DNA of 47,271 nucleotides from Bdellovibrionales bacterium (GTDB lineage: Bacteria > Bdellovibrionota > Bdellovibrionia > Bdellovibrionales > UBA1609), in the NCBI GenBank assembly GCA_022842925.1, contig JALHOQ010000005.1:1-47271 (forward strand), written 5' to 3'. Position 1 is the first letter of the stretch, and each line of letters starts with the position of its first letter. Below are positions 1 to 8,968 of the stretch, piece by piece. Made by a program: the position numbers and the translations under genes. Below the pieces are notes generated by a model. That model was given only the letters and a program-made list of their open reading frames with translations, had not been told where the DNA came from and did no database searches.

Positions 1-97
1 TACAGGGATGGTGCAGGAAGAAGTACCAGTAGCCGCCACCGGCGCCGGCGGCCAGAGTGAGTAGGAAGAGGAGAAGCAGCCCGCTACGGCGTTTCAT
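1..97 (-). CDS. N-terminus of a membrane-anchored or secreted protein, truncated at window edge (MKRRSGLLLLFLLTLAAGAGGGYWYFFLHHPC...)
   Basis: Reverse-strand ATG at 97-95 followed by a signal/TM-like hydrophobic stretch; overlaps the stop of the upstream minus-strand gene (ATGA). Confidence 0.65.
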   Translation of the reverse strand, partial: MKRRSGLLLLFLLTLAAGAGGGYWYFFLHHPC

Positions 98-885
98 TTC
101 TTCTCCTTTTTCTTTTTCTTGTCCTTGGTGGTTTTCTTGATCGGCTTCTTTTTTGTCTTAGGCTTCGGCTTAGGCGGCGGCGCGAATTCGACTTGTCCGC
201 AGGCGGATTGCACGATGGGATCTTGATCGTTGTTGCAGATGCGTTCGGCTTCCTTTTTTTCTTCCTTATAAAGCGCAAGCATGATCTGCGCTCGCACTTG
301 CGGGAAGAGATCGGGCAGACGTGGCTTTAGGAAGGCGGTCTTATCGGCTTTTGGTGTTACGGCCAGGTGGAGCGCGGCGGCCTGTTGCACCTCCAGACGG
401 GGATGTTTGAACAAGGCTTCGCAAATGGCATCTGAGCAGGGGCGCTTCAGGTGCGTGAAAAAGTCGACCATGGCTAGAATCTGGGGAGTGGTGAGCTTTT
501 CGAGTGGGCCGGTGAGGAGCTGGCCGTAGCGTTCGGCGATTTGGGGATGGTTCTCATTATTCAGTAAAGCATTTACGGCCAGCGTGAGCGCTCCATCCTT
601 ATCGCGATCCAGGTGCGGGAGGAGCCGCTCGACCGAGTCGGGAAAGTTGAGCGCCACTAAAACGTCGAGCGCGTAAGGTCGGTAGTCGCTGTCGATTTCC
701 TTTAGGACAGCGTCGGCCGAAGGAAATCTTTCGCGTAGCATTTCGAGCGCTTTGTTCCGCTTCGCATCGGATTCCCCGATCAGTTGGCGCGACTGCACCA
801 CCCATTCGGGGTGAAAAGCCGTCAAATGCGTCTCGATAGCGAAGCTGGAAAGGCCTAAAAAAAGAGAGATCAGTACGCTCAACAT
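94..885 (-). CDS. Secreted HEAT-like repeat protein with Lys/Pro-rich C-terminal tail
   Basis: ORF with signal peptide, helical repeat-like sequence and basic tail KPKPKTKKKPIKKTTKDKKKKKEKK. Confidence 0.7.
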   Translation of the reverse strand: MLSVLISLFLGLSSFAIETHLTAFHPEWVVQSRQLIGESDAKRNKALEMLRERFPSADAVLKEIDSDYRPYALDVLVALNFPDSVERLLPHLDRDKDGALTLAVNALLNNENHPQIAERYGQLLTGPLEKLTTPQILAMVDFFTHLKRPCSDAICEALFKHPRLEVQQAAALHLAVTPKADKTAFLKPRLPDLFPQVRAQIMLALYKEEKKEAERICNNDQDPIVQSACGQVEFAPPPKPKPKTKKKPIKKTTKDKKKKKEKK

Positions 886-1075
886 TGCTGTAAAAATTGG
901 AACATAAAATTCGCGTCATGTTGAGAATGTTTTGTTCATAGTTTTTTGCTGTTCGCTGATTAGCCGTTAGCCGAAAAAAGTCCACTTAAATGCGATTGGT
1001 TGGCCCCCGCCGTTCGGCATGGTTTGCATTACAAGGGAGTACGGCTCAGAGCCACGAACGCCTAGGAGGCCTTCC

Positions 1076-1390
1076 ATGTCCAAAAAGCTTTATATGACTG
1101 TTACATTAGTAACGCTTCTCTTGTCGGTTGCCGCTTGTAAGAGCACGACGGAGCTGGGTGAGACGCAAACTCTCGACACTTCCGCATCCGAGCAGACCGA
1201 GATGGCCGAGATGGCCGATGTGGCCGATTCGACATTGAGCGAGCCCACGCCCGAGCCGGAAACTCCGTTTGAGGAAATGAATCAAGAAGTCGCTCAGAAC
1301 GACCACACTTATATTCCGCCCCAGGAACCCGTAGCTCCTTCGGCTCCGGTTGAGTCCCTCGGTGCGAGCTCTAGCGGCCTTGGCCGCTAG
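1076..1390 (+). CDS. Small lipoprotein
   Basis: ATG at 1076 after AGGAGG; lipobox LLSVAAC; acidic/Pro-rich remainder with EMAEMADVAD micro-repeat. Confidence 0.75.
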   Translation: MSKKLYMTVTLVTLLLSVAACKSTTELGETQTLDTSASEQTEMAEMADVADSTLSEPTPEPETPFEEMNQEVAQNDHTYIPPQEPVAPSAPVESLGASSSGLGR

Positions 1391-1413
1391 GCTGTAGGTC
1401 TCGGGACACGCGC

Positions 1414-2205
1414 TTAGAAGCGCATTCCCACTTTCATGCTGTAAACCGCGTCGCGATAGCGGTCGACTTGTGCGGCCGCAAAAAGATTCTGGTAGTGAAA
1501 TGAAAAACCCACCACCGTGTGCGTGGCCTCAATGTTGTGGCGCACGGTTTTGCTCACGCCGTTCACTTCGCCGTCCGACGGATCAACCGTGCAGTCTTGG
1601 CAATTGGCCGTGGTGCCGGCCACGAACGTGCCCTGGGCTTCGAGCCAGCCACCACCAAAATAGAGCGCGAAATTATTGACGTTCACTCCCGCCATCAGTT
1701 CGGCGCCCATGTTGCGATTCATAAAGACGTCGCCGAAATTCAATTGATTGAAATATCCGATGACCGAAAGGCTGATGGGCAGAAACTGGGCTTGATAAAA
1801 GGACCAGCGCACTTGGGCGCCGTAGTCGCTGGCGCGCACGCCGCCAGTGGGTGGGATAAAAGAGAAGAATAGGTCGACGTCGTTGTACAGGCCCTTGCCG
1901 ATGGTCAGGCGAGGGAAGCGCCATTCGGTGTCGTTTGAATAACTTATGTTGCCGCAGCCAGAAGTGCCGGGCACGCAACCGAGGCGACGGATATCGCGCA
2001 CGTTGATGAACTCGACGGAATAGCCCACTTCAAAACCCGAGTAGCCGCCGAGAGGGTAGGGGTTGCTCAGCGCCTTGGGCGCAGAATTGAGCCCGATGGT
2101 GCGCACCACTTCACGGCGATCGGTGGCGCTGAGTCCTTTTGGAATTACGAGCGCGCTCGCCAGGTTGGGTAGGAGAATGAAGAGCAGCACTAGAAGATGC
2201 GACAT
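1414..2205 (-). CDS. Outer-membrane beta-barrel-like protein
   Basis: Signal peptide, alternating amphipathic strands, C-terminal Phe (KVGMRF). Confidence 0.6.
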   Translation of the reverse strand: MSHLLVLLFILLPNLASALVIPKGLSATDRREVVRTIGLNSAPKALSNPYPLGGYSGFEVGYSVEFINVRDIRRLGCVPGTSGCGNISYSNDTEWRFPRLTIGKGLYNDVDLFFSFIPPTGGVRASDYGAQVRWSFYQAQFLPISLSVIGYFNQLNFGDVFMNRNMGAELMAGVNVNNFALYFGGGWLEAQGTFVAGTTANCQDCTVDPSDGEVNGVSKTVRHNIEATHTVVGFSFHYQNLFAAAQVDRYRDAVYSMKVGMRF

Positions 2206-2240
2206 CTGTCGATTAGCATAATCGATCCGGTTGCGGGCGT

Positions 2241-3515
2241 CTAGAACTGGGAGGCTTGCGACATCGGCTGCTGGGTCTGCGGATCGATCACACCGGCCTG
2301 CGCGGGCTGACTGGGAGCGGTCGGGGTGCTGGTGCTGTTGTTGAGCAGGCCTTGAAGCAGGCTTAAGGTGCGACCCGATTGGTCTTTGATGGCCTGATCG
2401 CGCGATTTACCTAGACTTGTGAGAATGGGTACGAAGCGCTGAAAGTTTGCCGAGTAATTGCGCGCGGGCGCGGCGGCGGCTTGTGTCCCCGTGCCGGTCT
2501 GTTGCTGCGGCTGTGTCGGCTGGTTCAAGTACTGGGTGGCCGAGGCTTCGAGTTTAGTCAGAGCGAGCACGGTCGGATTGCTGCCGGTTGAGGCGCGCAG
2601 GATGCGCTCGAGCAGCGCTAGTCGGCCGATCTCTTTGTATTTATCGGCGAAGCCTTCGGCGTCTTTTTGCGCGGGCGTGCCGCCGCGCTCGTTCTTAATG
2701 ACTTGCGCGAGAAGCTGAAAACTCAAAACGGACGGAGTCGAGCCGAGGCAGAGCACGCCGAGTTGTTTCATTTCGTTTCGAGAATCCGAAATCATGGCGT
2801 TGACGACTTTGTAAAAGACCTCGGGAGTGATGAGGGCCTTGTTGAAGTGATCGATAAAGCGCTTGGTCTCTCCGACGTTCGGTCGGCTGAGCAGTTTCCG
2901 CATCCATTCTTCGGCGGAGGCGAAGGCGTCATCAGCCTGGCGGCTGTTGCTGACGGGCGCTTTGCCGGTGGCCATGGCGCTGGCGATAGCGGCGTCGATG
3001 TCGTCCTCTTCGGCCGGCGGTGGCGTTTCTTCTTCTTTCGGTTCTTCTTTTTGAACGACTTCTTCTTTTTTCTCTACGGCTTTGGCGACTTTTTTCTTTC
3101 GGCGCTTGATGCGTTTGCCGGTTTTGGGATCGACCACGATTTCCCACTCGTCGTCTTTGCCATCTTTCTTTTTGGCCTTGCTCTTGTCGTGTTCGAATTC
3201 AGTGGCCTTGGGCAGGCTCGCGGCGAGCTTTTCCATTTGTTCTTTAGTCATGGCGGGAATGTGCGCCGGGCGTGTGGCCTGAATGGGCTTGATCATCTTG
3301 GGGGGCGCGAGCATGGCGGGCGGCTGGGGGCGCTGGTGGCCGGCCACCTTCTTGGCGCGCACGTTGTAGGGTTGAGTATGGGCGTCGCCACGCAAAGCGG
3401 CGGCGGAGGTGAGCGGGTCGGCTTTGGGAAGACGTTTGATGATCTCCAGGCTCGCACCGAGCAGGATGACTACGATCAGCAGATTGGTTTTCCAGTTCAT
3501 GTCGCTCAAGTTCAT
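2241..3515 (-). CDS. Membrane-anchored protein with Lys/Glu-rich and Pro/Gln-rich low-complexity regions, unknown function
   Basis: Long ORF with N-terminal hydrophobic helix (NLLIVVILLGASLEI) and charged linker. Confidence 0.6.
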   Translation of the reverse strand: MNLSDMNWKTNLLIVVILLGASLEIIKRLPKADPLTSAAALRGDAHTQPYNVRAKKVAGHQRPQPPAMLAPPKMIKPIQATRPAHIPAMTKEQMEKLAASLPKATEFEHDKSKAKKKDGKDDEWEIVVDPKTGKRIKRRKKKVAKAVEKKEEVVQKEEPKEEETPPPAEEDDIDAAIASAMATGKAPVSNSRQADDAFASAEEWMRKLLSRPNVGETKRFIDHFNKALITPEVFYKVVNAMISDSRNEMKQLGVLCLGSTPSVLSFQLLAQVIKNERGGTPAQKDAEGFADKYKEIGRLALLERILRASTGSNPTVLALTKLEASATQYLNQPTQPQQQTGTGTQAAAAPARNYSANFQRFVPILTSLGKSRDQAIKDQSGRTLSLLQGLLNNSTSTPTAPSQPAQAGVIDPQTQQPMSQASQF

Positions 3516-3594
3516 GGCTTGTCGAGGGCCTATCCCTCTCCTCCGGTTTTATATAGAGGCACCATCCGTGCCGCCGGGCGCGCAGCCTAAGTAG

Positions 3595-4611
3595 TTGAAA
3601 GTACGTACATTTTTTTGGTGGCAATGGGTGGGGCTATTGGGCCCCCTGTCAGGTCTGTCGACAACTGGACATCGGAGCAATAAAAACCTACTCTTTTTAA
3701 GGGTTTACACGCGAGGAGTAGGTATCACAGCCAGTGCCGCAGAAGGTTCCCGCCGCCTCAAAGCTGCTTTAAGCGGAGATACGGGCGCCATAGCCAAATT
3801 TCTCACCTGGATTGAAAGCTCGCCGCCGTCTGCGGCGCTCGGTTTACGCGATCTTATGAATCCTAAACAGTGCGCATTTAGAATCGGCATCACCGGCCCA
3901 CCGGGCGCCGGCAAATCCACTCTAGTCGGGCGTTTGATCACGTATTTTCGCGCGAAAGGCTTGCGCGTGGGCGTGATGGCGGTCGACCCGTCGTCGCCGT
4001 TTTCGAAGGGCGCGATTCTCGGCGACCGCATTCGCTACTCCGAGCACTTCGTTGATCCGGGAGTATTTATCCGCTCGTTGGGTACGCGGGGAAGTCTGGG
4101 AGGCTTAAGCGGATCGGCGTTTTTGTTGGCGCGGGCCTTTGATGTCTGCGGTTTTGATATTCTGTTGATTGAGACCGTGGGGGTCGGGCAGACGGAACTC
4201 GATATCTTACATGTGGCCGACAAGGTTTGCGTCGTGCTGGTGCCGGAGAGCGGGGATTCGGTGCAGGCGATGAAGGCGGGCTTGATGGAGATCGCCGACG
4301 TGTTCGTGGTGAACAAGGCCGACCGCCCGGGCGCGGACGGCCTGGCGCGTGAGATCGAAGCTTCGGTGCACGATGGAGTCGATCGTAAATCACCCCAGGT
4401 TTTTAAAATTACGGCCACTGAAGGGGAGGGCGTGAATGAGTTCGCCGATCACCTGGTCGGCATACGTGAGAGTGGGGGCGTGAAACGCAACTCGCCCGAG
4501 CGCCTGCGCGAGGAAGCACGGGCTCTGCTGCGTGCGAAGTTCGAGGCGACCGTCGAAAAAAAGTTGGTGAAGGTAAAAGATCTGAAATCGCTAAAGGCTT
4601 TGCTGAAATGA
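3595..4611 (+). CDS. meaB: MeaB/ArgK-family P-loop GTPase (methylmalonyl-CoA mutase-associated)
   Basis: GITGPPGAGKSTL Walker A, VDPSSPFSKGAILGDRIR, ETVGVGQTE, VNKADRPGAD motifs. Start codon uncertain (TTG at 3595; the first ~45 aa do not look family-like). Confidence 0.85.
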   Translation: MKVRTFFWWQWVGLLGPLSGLSTTGHRSNKNLLFLRVYTRGVGITASAAEGSRRLKAALSGDTGAIAKFLTWIESSPPSAALGLRDLMNPKQCAFRIGITGPPGAGKSTLVGRLITYFRAKGLRVGVMAVDPSSPFSKGAILGDRIRYSEHFVDPGVFIRSLGTRGSLGGLSGSAFLLARAFDVCGFDILLIETVGVGQTELDILHVADKVCVVLVPESGDSVQAMKAGLMEIADVFVVNKADRPGADGLAREIEASVHDGVDRKSPQVFKITATEGEGVNEFADHLVGIRESGGVKRNSPERLREEARALLRAKFEATVEKKLVKVKDLKSLKALLK

Positions 4612-4662
4612 GAAGCGAGGAGCGAGGAGCGTTAGGTTCTCCTCGCCAAAACTTTTTGGGAA

Positions 4663-5514
4663 CTACTCGCAATAATTCAACTGAACATCTTGCGACTGAC
4701 CATTGCGCACGAGCGTGGCCGAACCGCAGCCGTTGAACGTAACGGAGCCGCTGCCGCTGATGGAGCCCGAGTATGTAACGGCGAGCGTGCCGGCCACCGG
4801 ATGGCAACAGCTATTGTTGTAGGTCAGATTGCTCGGTTGGTAGAGAGCGGTGAAGCCGGCTTTGTTGTGCACGACTTGAAACGATCCGGAGTTCACCACA
4901 CGGCTTGCGCGGCCGAGTGTGCCCGTGATCTCGATCGGCTGCGGGGTGGAAATGCTGAGGTTCATGACCTCGCGGCTCCGGTAGGTGAGGACTTTTCGCT
5001 TTCCCAAAATTTCTGCGGTCCAACCCGTCGCCGTTCTGGTTAGGCGGCCGCCTCCGCCCTCGGACGTGACCGCGAGCACGCCTCCGTACGGACCGCTGAT
5101 GTCGTAGTCATACGTGCGGGTGACCGAGTCGCCATTGGCGCTCATATCGCACGAAGCATTCGAGTAGGCGAGATTGATAAAGCCCGAAAACTGAACGCCG
5201 CGCAGGAGATCGCAGCTCGCTGTTTCGTAGTATTTCACGCCGGCGTTACAGGCCTGGTTGAGGGCCCGGGAGCAGGAGGCGGCGTAAGCTTCGGGGATTG
5301 CCAGGGAGAAAAGCTTTTCGACCGGACTCTTTGCGCGATGAGCAGCGAAGCTGGAACCAGCTTGATCGTCGATCAGGGCGTTTAAGGTTGTGATGCCCCC
5401 TTCAACGGCCGCGTTTTCTGAGTTCACGCTGATCTCGGCGCTGTCTTTCGTTTTGGCACATGCGACGACTGTCGTAGCCAAAAAAAGGATAAGACCTTTG
5501 GTTGGTAAATTCAT
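4663..5514 (-). CDS. Secreted hypothetical lipoprotein
   Basis: Start MNLPTKGLILFLATTVVAC (lipobox-like) preferred over the ORF-track start; several Cys. Confidence 0.6.
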   Translation of the reverse strand: MNLPTKGLILFLATTVVACAKTKDSAEISVNSENAAVEGGITTLNALIDDQAGSSFAAHRAKSPVEKLFSLAIPEAYAASCSRALNQACNAGVKYYETASCDLLRGVQFSGFINLAYSNASCDMSANGDSVTRTYDYDISGPYGGVLAVTSEGGGGRLTRTATGWTAEILGKRKVLTYRSREVMNLSISTPQPIEITGTLGRASRVVNSGSFQVVHNKAGFTALYQPSNLTYNNSCCHPVAGTLAVTYSGSISGSGSVTFNGCGSATLVRNGQSQDVQLNYCE

Positions 5515-5821
5515 AATTAGATCTCCTTTGAGGGTTTCAAAGAGTAAGACCCCACAACTCACGGAGAGTTGCGGTGCGTCTCAAATTAAGACGCTGTGCG
5601 CTGCCGATGCGATTTCGCGGTGCACTGCCGATTTGGATCGCGCTCGAACCCCAGAGGTAAGCACATATATAGACAAAGGAATTTGTCTCGTTTTGAGACA
5701 TCCGGCTCCCCTCCGCTTTTCGGATGTCCGTTGTTCGGGCAAAGGCTTTGAAGTTTCATGTTCTTGACGCGTCTCAATAAAAATGGTCGTGCCTCGCCTA
5801 TGGTCCTGGTAGCCTTAAACC

Positions 5822-6127
5822 ATGCTCTATTCAGGCGCCGACCTTATACGGACTTCAGGTCAGCAGCAGGACCGCTTCGAGCGCTTACAGGTGGCCAAAG
5901 AAGTAAAGCCCACCGAGAAGGCGCCTGAGACTAAATCCTCATTGGATGAAGAAACTCAAGGGGCACTCCTCCGCTTCGCCCGCTTTATCAACAAAGACGG
6001 CAAAGGCAAAAAGCCCAAGTCTCAACCCAAGATATTCACCGGCTCGCACAGCCACCCATACGCTAAATCCATGGCGACTCTTCGCCAGGCTCAAGATACA
6101 GGCCTGACCCTAGACATTTACGTCTAA
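5822..6127 (+). CDS. Small hypothetical protein upstream of flagellin gene
   Basis: ORF of 101 aa, same strand and just upstream of flagellin-1 promoter. Confidence 0.5.
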   Translation: MLYSGADLIRTSGQQQDRFERLQVAKEVKPTEKAPETKSSLDEETQGALLRFARFINKDGKGKKPKSQPKIFTGSHSHPYAKSMATLRQAQDTGLTLDIYV

Positions 6128-6161
6128 TTTCGAGAATTTAACGCACAACATCAAAAAGGAC

Positions 6162-6188
6162 TAAAGTTATAACGCAGCACGTCGATAG
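6162..6188 (+). promoter_or_regulatory. Sigma28 (FliA)-like promoter for flagellin-1
   Basis: TAAA-N15-GTCGATAG (consensus TAAA-N15-GCCGATAA). Confidence 0.7.
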
Positions 6189-6295
6189 GTAGAGTGACTG
6201 CTGAAATGAACCTTTAAGTCTGTGGGCGCTAAAATTTTTTGTCTCAAAGCAGGGCGGGGGTCGGGCTTGGAGGCAAGAAGAAGGAGGGTGCTCAC

Positions 6296-7126
6296 GTGGC
6301 TTTTCGAATAGCTTCTTCTGTTGTCCCCATCTCGGCGGGACGGTTTTTAAACAGAGCTCAACAACAAATCGACAAATCCTTAGGTTCGCTCGCATCCGGA
6401 TCGCGCATCGTGCGGGCCGGCGACGACGCCGCCGGGTTCGCCATTTCCGAAGGTCTGCGTGGGCAGTCCGCCGGAACTAAACAAGCCAAATTTAACGCGG
6501 AAGCGGCGATCGGAATGATCCAAACCGCCGAGGGCGGGCTGAACGAACAGAACAATATTCTCGTGCGCTTGCGCGAACTCGCGGTTTACTCCGCCTCCGA
6601 TACGGTCGGCGAAACGGAACGCGAATTCCTCGACGATGAGTTTCAACAGCTCGTGTCCGAATTCGACCGGATCGCCAAGTCCACTCGCTACGGCAACAAA
6701 CAACTTCTTACCGGTTCGGGCGAGGACTTCGAATTCCAAGTGGGCGCCTTCCAGGGACCGGAGAACGTGGTAAAATTCAAACTCGACGCCGACACAACCG
6801 CCAGTGATACGGGCATTGACGGTTTAAGCGTATCAGATCAAGGAGACGCACTCGATACATTGGGCGGGCTGGACGAAGCGATTACTAAAGTGGCGGGTGT
6901 GCGCGCCGGATTCGGCGCCATGCAGAGTCGTTTGCAATATGCGGTAAATGCACTCGAAGTTCAGAGGGAAAACCTTGAAATGGCCAGAGGACACATTGTG
7001 GACGTGGACGTGGCCGAAGAAACCGCCAACCTGGCGCAAGCGCAGATCGTGCAGGACGCGGCGATCTCGGTTGTGGCGCAGGCCAACTTGGGCGCGCGCC
7101 GCGCTTTAAGACTTCTCGACATATAA
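6296..7126 (+). CDS. Flagellin 1 (divergent; GTG start)
   Basis: Flagellin N- and C-terminal coiled-coil signatures (SLASGSRIVRAGDDAAGFAISEGLRGQ; AQANLGARRALRLL); GTG at 6296 preceded by AAGGAGGG. Confidence 0.88.
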   Translation: MAFRIASSVVPISAGRFLNRAQQQIDKSLGSLASGSRIVRAGDDAAGFAISEGLRGQSAGTKQAKFNAEAAIGMIQTAEGGLNEQNNILVRLRELAVYSASDTVGETEREFLDDEFQQLVSEFDRIAKSTRYGNKQLLTGSGEDFEFQVGAFQGPENVVKFKLDADTTASDTGIDGLSVSDQGDALDTLGGLDEAITKVAGVRAGFGAMQSRLQYAVNALEVQRENLEMARGHIVDVDVAEETANLAQAQIVQDAAISVVAQANLGARRALRLLDI

Positions 7127-7131
7127 TTGCC

Positions 7132-7154
7132 ACGGACTTAAGGAGCGAGTCCGT
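7132..7154. terminator. Hairpin between convergent genes
   Basis: ACGGACT (7132-7138) / AGTCCGT (7148-7154). Confidence 0.45.
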
Positions 7155-7561
7155 TAATTTCTGATCTGAACCGAACGTTCTCTATCCAAAAAAATCGTAC
7201 CGACCATTGTTTGCGCAATTTCAATTCGGTTGCGACCGAGCATCCGCGCGATTCCGGCCAAGCTGCCGCCAGCTTTAAATCGGACCTGAAACCGATTGCC
7301 ATTGTACGGGCAAAACGTGACGGCATATCCCTTCACCTTAAATTTTTCATGCGGGGTGAGCCGCACCTTTTCTCCATCACTTAACCAATCTCCCAAAAAA
7401 TTATTAAGCCAAGCGTGATCTTGATCGGGATACTTTCGCTTCACGATCTCAATCACCTGGGCGATGGTGTCTCCACAATTCGGCGACGCCGCCGCCGAAA
7501 CCGAGCCGCAGGTGATCGCGGTGAAAACCAAAACCAAAGTGATGAATTTAAGTTCCGCCAA
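7154..7561 (-). CDS. Small secreted hypothetical protein
   Basis: Signal peptide (LVFTAITCGSVSAAA), 135 aa. Confidence 0.55.
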   Translation of the reverse strand: MAELKFITLVLVFTAITCGSVSAAASPNCGDTIAQVIEIVKRKYPDQDHAWLNNFLGDWLSDGEKVRLTPHEKFKVKGYAVTFCPYNGNRFQVRFKAGGSLAGIARMLGRNRIEIAQTMVGTIFLDRERSVQIRN

Positions 7562-7818
7562 ACGGAACCCCCTTTCTCCCTCTCTTACGTCTTCAATTCG
7601 GATGCCGCGGTGAGATCCGATCCAACGCTAGGAGACCGCATGCGCCGTGAAGATACGAAAATCTTCCTGCCGAGATTGGTCACCTGCCTCATAGTGATAG
7701 GTGATGCACTGCATAATAGAGCCTTCTAGGGACCACCGCAAAAAAAAATTCAGAATTGATATCCGAGTGTATCCGAGCACTAGACGCGCTGCATACTAGA
7801 CTAGACTAGACCAAAGGC

Positions 7819-7845
7819 TAAAGCTTCCTGGACCTAAGCCGAGAA
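7819..7845 (+). promoter_or_regulatory. Sigma28-like promoter for flagellin-2
   Basis: TAAA-N15-GCCGAGAA. Confidence 0.7.
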
Positions 7846-7876
7846 GTTACCTGAACACGTTGGAGCACTCAAAGAA

Positions 7877-7965
7877 GAGTTCATTTCAGCAGTCACTGTG
7901 ATGAACCATTCAATGAACTCCAAAGGTGGAGGGTCAGTCACCCCTTCACCTTTGGAGACCTCCTA
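7877..7965 (+). promoter_or_regulatory. Structured 5' leader of flagellin-2 (two hairpins plus anti-SD)
   Basis: GAGTTCATT (7877-7885)/AATGAACTC (7912-7920); CTCCAAAGGTG (7918-7928)/CACCTTTGGAG (7947-7957); CCTCCTA (7959-7965), perfect complement of the SD TAGGAGG (8085-8091). Confidence 0.55.
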
Positions 7966-8096
7966 CGAGAAGTAAAAAAATTTATTAACCCCGATAGGGA
8001 TGTCCTGTTCATTTCGCCGTCGGCCGGATGCTGGCTGTGGGCGGGTGTTATGGGCAGCGGTCTTAGGATTAGGCCAAGTACTTTTAGGAGGCCAAA

Positions 8097-8927
8097 ATGG
8101 GCTTAAGGATTAATACAAACATCGCTGCCGTTAGTGCGCAGCGGGTGTTGTCGAAACAGCAGGGGCGCTTGGAACATTCTCAACAAGCTCTCGCGTCAGG
8201 TTCCCGAATCGTAAAAGCTGCGGACGACGCAGCCGGATTAGCCGTGTCGGAAAATATCAGAGGCCAGCTCGCTGGTATTAAAGCCGCACGCAACAACGCC
8301 TTCAACGCACAATCGTTGATTCAGGTATCCGAAGGCGGACTAAATGAAATATCGAATATTTTAATTCGCTTACGCGAACTCGGTGTGCAAGCCGCATCCG
8401 ATACCGTGAGCGACGTGGAGCGCGAGTTCCTCGATCAAGAAGCACAACAGTTGGTCGCCGAATCCGACCGTATTGCTAAGTCGACCCGCTTTGGTAACAA
8501 AGCTCTGCTCGATGGCAACGGTGAGGAGTTCGAATACCATGTCGGACCCTTCGCAGAAGAGTCGGAGAACGTCATCCGCTACAAAATCGAAGCGGACGCC
8601 ACCACAGGTACCCTCGGCATAGATGGTGTCGGTTTGGCCGACAAAGGCGACGCCCGCGGAACTCTTGAAGCCGTGGACGAAGCGTTGGTCAAAATCGGTA
8701 AGATGCGCGCCGACTTCGGTGCCGTGCAAAGCCGGCTACAGATGACCACGAGCAACTTGGATATTCAGAACGAAAACCTAACCGCCGCTAAATCCCGTAT
8801 CTCCGACGCCGACATCGCGTATGAGACATCGGAGATGACTTCGGCGCAGATTCTCCAGGCCGCATCGGTCGGTGTGCTCGCGCAAGCGAACCAGAACGGC
8901 GCCTCGGCGCTGAAGCTGATCGGTTAA
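8097..8927 (+). CDS. fliC: Flagellin 2
   Basis: MGLRINTNIAAVSAQR..., DDAAGLAVSENIRGQ..., C-terminal VLAQANQNGASALKLIG; SD TAGGAGG. Confidence 0.95.
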   Translation: MGLRINTNIAAVSAQRVLSKQQGRLEHSQQALASGSRIVKAADDAAGLAVSENIRGQLAGIKAARNNAFNAQSLIQVSEGGLNEISNILIRLRELGVQAASDTVSDVEREFLDQEAQQLVAESDRIAKSTRFGNKALLDGNGEEFEYHVGPFAEESENVIRYKIEADATTGTLGIDGVGLADKGDARGTLEAVDEALVKIGKMRADFGAVQSRLQMTTSNLDIQNENLTAAKSRISDADIAYETSEMTSAQILQAASVGVLAQANQNGASALKLIG

Positions 8928-8944
8928 TCAAAGTGAGAGAACAA

Positions 8945-8968
8945 ATCGGTCCCGTAATCGGGACCGAT
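8945..8968 (+). terminator. Hairpin downstream of flagellin-2
   Basis: Perfect 10-bp stem ATCGGTCCCG-taat-CGGGACCGAT. Confidence 0.5.

Noticed and set aside
599-985. 128-aa minus-strand ORF overlapping the HEAT-like protein
   Set aside because: Alternative frame of a better ORF with signal peptide and RBS context.
2667-3590. 307-aa plus-strand ORF opposite 2241-3515
   Set aside because: Antisense shadow of a Lys/Glu-rich gene; Phe-rich low-complexity translation, no RBS, no family signature.
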